A DNA stretch of 64,000 nucleotides from the NCBI RefSeq assembly GCF_009749465.1, contig NZ_WBIS01000008.1, positions 62,001 through 126,000 of the forward strand, written 5' to 3'. Positions within the stretch are counted from its first letter, which is position 1. The number at the start of each line of letters is the position of its first letter. Under the pieces are notes generated by a model, which ran no database searches, was not told where the DNA came from, and worked only from the letters and a program-made list of their open reading frames with translations. Of the stretch, positions 57,381 to 64,000 are shown one piece after another. The position numbers and the translations under genes are program-made. Origin of the DNA: Agromyces terreus. Its GTDB lineage: Bacteria; Actinomycetota; Actinomycetes; Actinomycetales; Microbacteriaceae.

Positions 57381-59402
57381 CTACGACGCGTGCGCGTCGA
57401 CCACCGCGACGAGCGCCTCGCCGTAGGCCTCTCGCTTCTTGACGCCGATGCCCGAGATGCCGTCGAGCGAGGCGACCGACCGGGGCTTCGCCGTGGCCAC
57501 CGCCCGGAGGGTGGCGTCGCCGAACACGATGTACGCCGGGACCCCCTGCTCACGGGCCTCGCCGGCGCGCCACGCGCGGAGCGCCTCGAAGAGCTCGACG
57601 TCGGCCGGGCTGAGATCGGCCGACGCTGCGGCGGCCTTCGCGCTGCGTCGGGTGACCGCGCGTTCGGGCTCGGCGCGGAGCATGACCTTGCGCCGGCCCG
57701 CGAGCACGTCGGCCGCGGCATCCGTCACCGAGATGGTGCCGTACTCGCCGTGCGTGGCGAGCAGCCCCTGGGCGAGCAGCTGTCGGGCGACGCCGCGCCA
57801 CTGCTGCTCGGAGAGGTCGGCGCCGATGCCCCACGTGGTGAGGGAATCGTGGCCGTACTGGGAGACCCGCGGCGTCTGCTTGCCGCGCAGGATGTCGATG
57901 AGGTGGCCCGCGCCGAAGCGCTGACGCCGCTCTCGCTCGAGCCGCACGATGGTCGACATGAGCTTCTGCGCGGGCACCGTGCCGTCGAGCGCGGTGGGCG
58001 GCTCGAGGCAGGTGTCGCAGTTGCCGCAGGGCTCGCTCGGTTGCCCGAAGTAGCCGAGCAGGTTCTGCCGGCGGCACTCGACGGTCTCGCAGAGCGCGAG
58101 CATGGCGTCGAGGTGGGAGGCCAGACGCCGACGGTGCGCGAGGTCGCCAGGACTCTCGTCGATCATGCGGCGCTGCTGCACGACGTCTTGGAGCCCGTAG
58201 GCGAGCCACGCGGTGGCCGGCAGGCCGTCGCGGCCGGCGCGACCCGTCTCTTGGTAGTACCCCTCGACCGACTTCGGCAGGTCGACGTGGGCGACGAACC
58301 GCACGTCGGGCTTGTCGATGCCCATGCCGAACGCGATGGTCGCGACCACGACCACGCCGTCTTCGCGGAGGAACCGCTCCTGCGTGCGGCGGCGGACCGC
58401 CGCGTCGAGCCCCGCGTGGTACGGCAGCGCGTTCACGCCGTTCTGCGAGAGGAACGCGGCGAGCTTCTCGGTGCTCGCCCGCGAGAGGGCGTAGACGATG
58501 CCGGCGACGGGCGTGCCCTCGGCGTCGACCCCCTCGGTGCGCACGAAGTCGAGGAGCTGCTTGCGCACCTCGGACTTCGGCGCGATGCGGTACTGGATGT
58601 TCGGGCGGTCGAAGCTCGAGACGAAGTGCTCGGCGCCGTCGAGCGAGAGCCGGCTCGTGATCTCGCGGTGCGTCGCCTCGGTCGCGGTCGCCGTGAGCGC
58701 GATGCGCGGCACGTCGGGCCACAGCTCGGCGAGCTCGGAGAGGGCGAGGTAGTCGGGGCGGAAGTCGTGGCCCCACTGCGCCACGCAGTGCGCCTCGTCG
58801 ATCGCGAACAGCGCGATGCGGCCCTTCGCGAGGAAGCGCTTGGACGCCGCGGAGTTCAACCGCTCGGGCGCGATGTAGAGCAGGTCGAGCTCGCCGGCGA
58901 GGTAGGCGCGCTCGACCTCGGCGCGCTCGAACGCCTGCTGGCTCGAGTTGAGGTAGGCCGCGCGCACGCCGTTGCGCACGAGCGCGTCGACCTGGTCGTG
59001 CATGAGGGCGATGAGCGGGGAGACCACGACGCCCGTGCCCTCGCGGAGCAACGACGGGATCTGGTAGCAGAGGCTCTTGCCGCCGCCCGTGGGCATGAGC
59101 ACGACCGCGTCGCCGCCGCCGGCGACCTGCGCGATGATCTCGGCCTGCTCGCCGCGGAAGCTGTCGTAGCCGAACACGGTGTGCAGCGCCTCGGCCGCCG
59201 TCTCGAACCTGGCCGGAGCCGCGACGACGGGACCCGAGTAGCCGGCGGGCCCGGCCTCGGCCGACCCGGCCGCGACGACGTCGCCGCCGACCGGCGGGCC
59301 CCACGCCTCATCGGCGGGCGGAACCCACGCGTCGTCGGGCGGCGGTGCGAACTCGTCGTCCGGCCAGGGGACGTCGTCGTAGGGTTCGGGGTTCCGGCTC
59401 AC
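57381..59402 (-). CDS. recQ: ATP-dependent DNA helicase RecQ
   Basis: 3'-5' helicase in recombination and replication repair; 673 residues. Seen: an acidic Pro/Trp-rich N-terminal extension (about 60 residues), Walker A MPTGGGKSLCYQIPSLL (about 104), DEAH box FAIDEAHCVAQWGHDFRPDY, motif VI YYQETGRAGRDG, zinc cysteines CETVECRRQNLL and CGNCDTC, a winged helix, and a C-terminal HRDC domain (FEALRAWRAGEAREQGVPAY). GTG start supported by TACACT plus 6 nt. Confidence 0.96.
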   Translation of the reverse strand: MSRNPEPYDDVPWPDDEFAPPPDDAWVPPADEAWGPPVGGDVVAAGSAEAGPAGYSGPVVAAPARFETAAEALHTVFGYDSFRGEQAEIIAQVAGGGDAVVLMPTGGGKSLCYQIPSLLREGTGVVVSPLIALMHDQVDALVRNGVRAAYLNSSQQAFERAEVERAYLAGELDLLYIAPERLNSAASKRFLAKGRIALFAIDEAHCVAQWGHDFRPDYLALSELAELWPDVPRIALTATATEATHREITSRLSLDGAEHFVSSFDRPNIQYRIAPKSEVRKQLLDFVRTEGVDAEGTPVAGIVYALSRASTEKLAAFLSQNGVNALPYHAGLDAAVRRRTQERFLREDGVVVVATIAFGMGIDKPDVRFVAHVDLPKSVEGYYQETGRAGRDGLPATAWLAYGLQDVVQQRRMIDESPGDLAHRRRLASHLDAMLALCETVECRRQNLLGYFGQPSEPCGNCDTCLEPPTALDGTVPAQKLMSTIVRLERERRQRFGAGHLIDILRGKQTPRVSQYGHDSLTTWGIGADLSEQQWRGVARQLLAQGLLATHGEYGTISVTDAAADVLAGRRKVMLRAEPERAVTRRSAKAAAASADLSPADVELFEALRAWRAGEAREQGVPAYIVFGDATLRAVATAKPRSVASLDGISGIGVKKREAYGEALVAVVDAHAS

Positions 59403-59408
59403 CCGTCG

Positions 59409-59414
59409 AGTGTA
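59409..59414 (-). promoter_or_regulatory. Leaderless -10 box of recQ (TACACT)
   Basis: TACACT, 6 nt (CGACGG), then GTG on the minus strand; it shows that the leaderless start can be GTG. Confidence 0.55.
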
Positions 59415-59447
59415 ACGAGCACACCCGACAGGCGAGCCGGATCATCC

Positions 59448-60083
59448 TCAGGCCCTGCGCCGCACCACGAGCCACGTGGCGACGGCCGCGACGGCCGCGA
59501 CGAGCACGCCGCCGCCGAGCCACAGCAGGTCGGTCGGAACCGACGACGCCCCGGCCTCGTCGGACCCCCCGGAGCCTTCGGCGTCGCCGTCGTCGGCGGC
59601 GGTCGAGCCGGCCGCGTCGCCGCCGCAGGCGGGGGCATCCGTGCCCGTGCCGAGCGCCACGCCGTCGGCCGGCTGCCACTCGAAGGTCCACTCGCCCGAG
59701 ATCGGATGCCCGTCGGTCGAGACGACCTGCCAGAGCACCGTGTAGGTGCCGGCCTCGCCGAGATCGACGTCGGCGACCGCCGACGGCCCGTCGATGACCG
59801 CGCAGCCGTCGCCGTAGTACAGCCCGTCGGGCCCCTGCACGAGCAACGCGGCGCCCGTGCCGAGGTCGAGCAGCTCGTCGTTCGTCTGGAGCGAGACCTG
59901 GCCGGGCTGCTCGGTCACGACGGCGTCTTCGGCGGGCGTCGTCGAGACGACGTAGTTGTGCGCCGAGGCCGACATCGCGGGCACGGCGACGAGCAGGGCG
60001 GATGCCGCGACGAGCACCGCGGCGCCCACCACGCCCCGTGCTCGGCGCCGGTCTGCGCGGCCGAACCCGCGCCGGCCGCGCAT
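59448..60083 (-). CDS. CopC-domain copper protein with C-terminal anchor
   Basis: 211 residues. Signal peptide (GVVGAAVLVAASALLVAVPA), mature His in SASAHNYVVSTTPAED, the typical N-terminal copper-site start, then a CopC fold (QVSLQTNDELLDLG; YTVLWQVVSTDGHPISGEWT with the second His). A Gly/Asp-rich linker and one C-terminal helix (LLWLGGGVLVAAVAAVATWL) follow. Translation is coupled to the ycnI-like gene (TGATG). It probably handles copper at the outer membrane face. Confidence 0.88.
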   Translation of the reverse strand: MRGRRGFGRADRRRARGVVGAAVLVAASALLVAVPAMSASAHNYVVSTTPAEDAVVTEQPGQVSLQTNDELLDLGTGAALLVQGPDGLYYGDGCAVIDGPSAVADVDLGEAGTYTVLWQVVSTDGHPISGEWTFEWQPADGVALGTGTDAPACGGDAAGSTAADDGDAEGSGGSDEAGASSVPTDLLWLGGGVLVAAVAAVATWLVVRRRA

Positions 60084-60775
60084 CACGCGTCCTTGCGGGG
60101 GCGGCGTGCGGTGATCGCGAGCACGATGCCCACGACGCCGACCGCGAGACCGCCGATGCCGAGCACGCGTGCGACCGTGTCGCTCGAGTCGTCGGCCGCG
60201 GCATCCGCCTCGTGGTCGTGCTCCTCGGCCTCGTCGCCGTCGGTCGCGGCCGCGTGGCCGTGGCCGTCGCCCGCGACCGCCTCGGTCACGGTGATGCTCG
60301 GCGCGGGGTGCTCGGGCTCGTCTTCACCCTCGACGACCGGGTCGGCCCAGTTCGTCTCGCCGACCTCGCAGGTCTGCAGCACCGGGAACTCGAGCGTCGT
60401 GCCCGCGGCATCCTCCGGCAGGTGCACCTGCAGCGCGAAGGTGTCGCGGTACCCGTCGAGGAGCGGGGTGATCGCCGTGTAGACGACCTGGCCCGTGCGG
60501 TCGCCGTCGGCGACCTTCTCGATGGTCCAGTTCGGGTTCACCGTGGGGGTCACCGACTCGATCTCGTCGGGGATGTCGAACGTCAGCTTCGTCGTCGACG
60601 AGCCGTCGCAGCCGTGACCGACCGAGAACGTGAGCGCGGTGTAGCTGCCGGCGGCGGTGCCGCTCGGCGTGACCGTGACGTGGGCGCTCGCGGCGAGCGG
60701 TGCGGAGAGCGCGAGCAGGGCGCCGCCGAGGAGGGCGGACGCGGTGATGGCGGTGTTGCGTGCGGTACGGGACAT
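60083..60775 (-). CDS. YcnI-family (DUF1775) copper-associated protein
   Basis: 230 residues. Signal peptide (TAITASALLGGALLALSAPL), mature N-terminus ASAHVTVTPSGTAAGSYTAL with the copper-binding His1 typical of YcnI, then TKLTFDIPDEIESVTPTVNP, NWTIEKV and LPVLQTCEVGETNWADP-like strands. A His-rich linker (GDGHGHAAATDGDEAEEHDH) precedes a C-terminal helix. YcnI with CopC is a known copper-acquisition pair. GAGGAAC lies upstream of the ATG. Confidence 0.9.
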   Translation of the reverse strand: MSRTARNTAITASALLGGALLALSAPLAASAHVTVTPSGTAAGSYTALTFSVGHGCDGSSTTKLTFDIPDEIESVTPTVNPNWTIEKVADGDRTGQVVYTAITPLLDGYRDTFALQVHLPEDAAGTTLEFPVLQTCEVGETNWADPVVEGEDEPEHPAPSITVTEAVAGDGHGHAAATDGDEAEEHDHEADAAADDSSDTVARVLGIGGLAVGVVGIVLAITARRPRKDA

Positions 60776-60899
60776 GGCGATTGTTCCTCTTCGTGGGGTG
60801 CGCCGGCGACCGACCGGTCGGCGTGCGCGGTACAGGGTGGTTCGGAGCCGTCGGCCGTGCAGGTTGCGCGGGCGCTCTGCATCGGACGTCACGAGGACG

Positions 60900-61499
60900 T
60901 CAGGCGACGGCGAACCCCTGCGGCGGCCCCCGGTGCCGCATCACGGAGAGGTGGAGCAGGCTCGCGAGCGCGCGGGGCGCCGTGAAGCCCGAGCCCGAGG
61001 GCGTCGGAGCGGGGCGCTCGACGACCGGCGCGGGCACGGAGGGGAGGACGGATGCCACGGCCAGCAGCGCCGCGGCGAGCGAGGCGCGCAGCGCGGCGTC
61101 GCCGTGTCGGATGGCGAGCACCGTGACGACGACGGCGGCGAGGTGGGTGAGCAGCATCGACGCGTCGTAGGCGAACGGCGAGGCGGATGCCGCACCCGAC
61201 GGCAGCTCGAAGACGAGGTGGTGGTGCCCGCCGGCGGTCGGCACGGCGCCACCGCCCTGCACCGAGTAGAGCGCGTGGAGGGCGAACTGCGTCGTCGAGA
61301 CCGCGATCACCGTGCGCACGGCGGAGAGCCTGGCGCCCACGACGGCGATGCAGAGCAGCGCCGAGAACGCGAACGACAGCCCGACGGCGAGGGCGCCCGG
61401 GGCGGTGCCGCCGCCGAGGGTGTGCGAGAGGGCCGCGACGAACGTCGCGAACGCGGCGATCACGCCGCCGCGCGCGACGCGGGCCCACCTCGAGGTCAT
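60900..61499 (-). CDS. Membrane protein of the copper locus
   Basis: About 199 residues; helices at AFATFVAALSHTLGGGTAPG, ALAVGLSFAFSALLCIAVVG, VIAVSTTQFALHALYSV, MLLTHLAAVVVTVLAIRH and ALRASLAAALLAVASVLPSV. A GGHHHLVFEL loop and several other His residues could bind metal. It is 124 nt upstream of the ycnI-like gene on the same strand and likely belongs to the same transcript. A GTG two codons earlier is an alternative start. Confidence 0.72.
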   Translation of the reverse strand: MTSRWARVARGGVIAAFATFVAALSHTLGGGTAPGALAVGLSFAFSALLCIAVVGARLSAVRTVIAVSTTQFALHALYSVQGGGAVPTAGGHHHLVFELPSGAASASPFAYDASMLLTHLAAVVVTVLAIRHGDAALRASLAAALLAVASVLPSVPAPVVERPAPTPSGSGFTAPRALASLLHLSVMRHRGPPQGFAVA

Positions 61500-61533
61500 G
61501 CGCACCAGCCTAGACGAGTCCGGACACGCCGAA

Positions 61534-61560
61534 GGGCGGCGGGCACGAGGCCCGCCGCCC
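61534..61560 (-). terminator. Terminator of the nuclease/nucleotidase gene
   Basis: GGGCGGCGGGC/GCCCGCCGCCC, perfect 11-bp stem with a 5-nt loop, just after the stop on the minus strand. Confidence 0.85.
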
Positions 61561-61569
61561 TCCGTCGGC

Positions 61570-64000
61570 TCACCAGGCGAGCACGGGGATCTGGAACATC
61601 CTCGAGTCGGTGTAGGGCTCGGTTCCCTCGAAGCGCGCGCTCAGCAGGTGCACGCCGCGCGAGAGCTTCGGCACGGTGATGCCGACCCGACCGTTCTTCG
61701 CGTCGGCCGTGAGGTCGACCGTCGCGACGAGCTTCGAACCGTCGTACACCGAGACGGTGCCGACGGGCTTCGACCCGTCGAGCGCGAAGACCTGCGCGTT
61801 GTAGGTCACCGACGAGCCCGAACGCACCAGCAGCTTGCTCGGTGCGCCGACCGTGATCGTCCGGACCGGTGCCTGCGGCTCGGTGGTCTCGGCGACCGTG
61901 ATCGGCACGCTCACCGTGGTGCCGGTCGAGGCGACCGCGATCTCGAGCGTCGTCGCGCCGCTCAGCCCTTCGGGCACCGCGACCGTGAGCGTGGCGCGAC
62001 CCCCTTCGTCGGTCGTCACGACGGGCGTGCGGTCGACGGCCGCGGTGCCCACCTCGATGCCGCCGATCGAGACCGAGACCTGACCCGCGGCGACCTCGTT
62101 GGTGCTGAAGTCGAGCGAGCTGATCGCGAGGTCGAGCGACTCGCCGGGCTGGTACGCGACGCCGTCGGCCGGGGCGGGCAGCACCAGTCCGACCGAGCGC
62201 TGCGCCGTGTCGGGCGTGGCGGTCTTGTTGACGGCGAACCAGTCGACCATGGCCTGCAGGTCGACCTTGCCGGTGTCGACGCGGTCGCTGCCCGTGCCGA
62301 GGGTGGAGAAGTTGTCTCCACCGGTCGCGAGGAACGAGTTCACGACCACCCGGTACTCACCGGCGGGGTCGAGCTCGACCCCGTCGAGCGAGACGTGCGT
62401 GACATGCGAACCCGCCGCGGCCGTGGGGTCGTAGACGACCTTCAGCCCCTCGCTCGTGCCGAGCTTCAGGAACGGCCGTGCCGCACCAGCGGGCTGCCAC
62501 TGCTCCTCGAGCACCTGCGTGATCTGCGCGCCCGTGAGGGTCTGCGTGAACAGCGTGTTCGCGAACGGCTGCACGGATGCCGCCTCGGCGTACGTGACGG
62601 CGCCGGGTTGGGCCTTCGGGGTGCCGTCGGCGTTCGTCGCGAACTTCAGGTCGGTGCGAAGACCGCCCGGGTTCATGAACGCGATGTCGGCAGCGCCGTC
62701 CTGCTGGGCGGCCCAGAGCTGCACGTCGGCGACGAAGTTGCCGAGCGTGGACTCCGCGCCGCGGGCCTCGGAGTTGTTGGCCTCGCGTGCACGGTTGAAG
62801 TCGGCCGTGATGTCGCCGAGCTTGACCGCACCGGGCCCCGCGGCATCCGCCTTCGCCTGCGCGACGATGGCTGCGACCTCGGGGTCGGCGGGGTAGTTGG
62901 CCTTCGCGGGCACGGGCGGAGGCCCGACCTGCGCCGGCGTCGTGAGCGGCTTCAGCTCGTTGCTGATCGAGACGAGCTCGTCGGTGTTCGGGTCGAAGCG
63001 GATCGACATGAGCCCGAACTGCTCGCCGTACTGGCCGGCGGAGACGACCGGGCGACCGTCGATGACGTGGTTGTACGCCAGGTGCGTGTGCGCCGAGACG
63101 ATCGCGTCGACCGACGGGTCGATGCCCGCGACCAGCTTGCCGAACACGGAGTTGTCGGTCGCGGCGTCGATCGCGACCGTCGCGGCGCCCTCGTGCACGA
63201 GCAGGATCAGCACGTCGGCCTCGCCGTTGGCGGGGTCGCCGTCGGTGAGGTTCTCGGCCTGCGCGTTGACCGACTCCACGATCGGACGCACATCGAGGTC
63301 GGTGATGCCCCCGGGGCTCACCAGCGACGGGAGGTCCTCGGTGACGGCGCCGATGAAGCCGACCGTCACCCCCTCCATCTCCTTCGTGTAGTACGGCGCG
63401 AGCGCGGTCGTGTCGGTGCCCTTGAGGAAGACGTTCGAGCTGATGTACTCGAAGTCGGCCTCGTCCTGCACGCGGTCGCGCAGGTCGGCCCATCCACGGT
63501 CGAACTCGTGGTTGCCCGCGGCGCTCACCTCGAGTCCGGCCGCGTTGAGCGACTCGATCGTCGGGGTGTCCTTCTGGATGAACGACGTGAACGTCGAGGC
63601 GCCGATCAGGTCGCCCGCCGCGGCGAAGACCGTGTTCGGGTTCTGCGAGCGCACCCATTCGGCCGCACCGGCCAGCACGGCTGCGCCGCCGGCCGGGAAC
63701 GACTGCTCGATGCGGCCGTGGAAGTCGTTGATCGTCATCACGGAGATGTCGACCACGTCGGTGAGCTTCGAGCTGTCGAGCCCGATGAGCGTCGGGTCGT
63801 GGTCGCTCGAACGGTAGACCGAACCGTCGTCGGGCGAGCCGTTGTCGTACTGGCGGTCGCTCCACTCGGGCGAGTTGATCGCCCAGCGGCCGATGCCGGT
63901 GACGCCCTGCACGGCCGCGGCGTTGCCGAGCGCGTGGTCGAGCGATCCGAGCTCGCCGTCGAACGTGTACGTGTACTGGTCGTCGGTGAGGTCGGGCAGC
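61570..64000 (-). CDS. Secreted endonuclease (ExeM/NucH type) fused to 5'-nucleotidase, partial
   Basis: The start lies beyond the window edge; 809 C-terminal residues are visible. At the edge is the end of an EEP nuclease domain (GSLDHALGNAAAVQ and SSDHDPTLIGLD with the catalytic His-Asp). Then a metallophosphatase domain: VMTINDFHGRIEQS, AAGDLIGASTF, AAGNHEFDRGW, ILLVHEGAATV and AIVSAHTHLAYN, and a 5'-nucleotidase C domain (RVVVNSFLATGGDNFSTLG). Two Ig-like domains end the protein. It should degrade extracellular DNA to nucleosides and phosphate. Confidence 0.9.
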   Translation of the reverse strand, partial: LPDLTDDQYTYTFDGELGSLDHALGNAAAVQGVTGIGRWAINSPEWSDRQYDNGSPDDGSVYRSSDHDPTLIGLDSSKLTDVVDISVMTINDFHGRIEQSFPAGGAAVLAGAAEWVRSQNPNTVFAAAGDLIGASTFTSFIQKDTPTIESLNAAGLEVSAAGNHEFDRGWADLRDRVQDEADFEYISSNVFLKGTDTTALAPYYTKEMEGVTVGFIGAVTEDLPSLVSPGGITDLDVRPIVESVNAQAENLTDGDPANGEADVLILLVHEGAATVAIDAATDNSVFGKLVAGIDPSVDAIVSAHTHLAYNHVIDGRPVVSAGQYGEQFGLMSIRFDPNTDELVSISNELKPLTTPAQVGPPPVPAKANYPADPEVAAIVAQAKADAAGPGAVKLGDITADFNRAREANNSEARGAESTLGNFVADVQLWAAQQDGAADIAFMNPGGLRTDLKFATNADGTPKAQPGAVTYAEAASVQPFANTLFTQTLTGAQITQVLEEQWQPAGAARPFLKLGTSEGLKVVYDPTAAAGSHVTHVSLDGVELDPAGEYRVVVNSFLATGGDNFSTLGTGSDRVDTGKVDLQAMVDWFAVNKTATPDTAQRSVGLVLPAPADGVAYQPGESLDLAISSLDFSTNEVAAGQVSVSIGGIEVGTAAVDRTPVVTTDEGGRATLTVAVPEGLSGATTLEIAVASTGTTVSVPITVAETTEPQAPVRTITVGAPSKLLVRSGSSVTYNAQVFALDGSKPVGTVSVYDGSKLVATVDLTADAKNGRVGITVPKLSRGVHLLSARFEGTEPYTDSRMFQIPVLAW

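Overview
The window is a GC-rich (roughly 70% or more by eye), densely coded chromosome segment from an actinobacterium. The best fit is the Microbacteriaceae, for example an Agromyces- or Microbacterium-like organism. The grounds are strong GC3 bias, actinobacterial gene order, leaderless promoters, a ClpC/RadA/Hpt-TilS-Ppa housekeeping block, and a recurrent CGGATGYC word. No phage, insertion sequence, CRISPR array or plasmid replication gene is visible. The window starts just upstream of a transporter gene and ends inside a secreted nuclease/nucleotidase gene.

Layout. 0.1-3.4 kb: DHA2-type MFS exporter, tRNA-Ser(CGA) on the minus strand, radA. 3.4-8.7 kb, minus strand: two hypothetical proteins, a GNAT N-acetyltransferase, clpC and a small lipoprotein; two long inverted repeats lie in the gaps. 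8.7-11.5 kb: pirin, cardiolipin synthase and a small membrane partner. 11.6-19.0 kb: a tightly overlapped operon with a LysR regulator that reads without a stop into a lipoprotein substrate-binding protein, two Dpp/Opp-type permeases, a double ATPase, and a cytosolic GNAT-like plus C39-type cysteine peptidase. This looks like a self-contained peptide uptake-and-processing module and is the most interesting locus here. 19.0-29.6 kb, minus strand: ftsH, folE, folP, folB, folK, a DUF3180 protein, two PH-domain membrane proteins, a DUF2520 protein, panC, lysS and a 47-residue protein. Most are coupled by 4-nt overlaps, and the order matches the Mycobacterium tuberculosis ftsH-to-lysS block, but panD and the coaX-like gene do not follow panC. 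29.6-32.4 kb: hpt, tilS and divergent ppa, with three arrays of a GGTCGAGGAG...TCTCGAGACC repeat. 32.6-35.3 kb: a pair of coiled-coil cell-wall hydrolases (M23 and NlpC/P60). 35.5-36.0 kb: tRNA-Glu, tRNA-Asp and tRNA-Phe with a clear promoter and terminators. 36.1-40.6 kb: a secreted multi-domain GH95 alpha-L-fucosidase-type enzyme. 41.0-46.5 kb, plus strand: a DUF308-DUF389 membrane protein, NhaA fused to a DsbA-like domain, a DUF3467 protein, an alpha/beta hydrolase and a short acidic protein. 46.6-54.4 kb: PHP phosphoesterase, zinc metallopeptidase, zinc alcohol dehydrogenase, EamA exporter, esterase-like hydrolase, prolyl iminopeptidase with an acidic repeat tail, malate dehydrogenase and a small membrane protein. 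54.5-64.0 kb, minus strand: acyl-CoA oxidase, a four-helix membrane protein, RecQ, a CopC/YcnI-type copper locus, and a secreted nuclease/5'-nucleotidase cut by the window edge.

Regulation seen directly: many genes start 6-9 nt after a TANNNT -10 box, the leaderless arrangement. A palindrome overlaps the lysR promoter, a ClgR-type box lies upstream of clpC, and several strong hairpins end transcripts. Function calls come from reading motifs in the translated sequence; no database search was possible.
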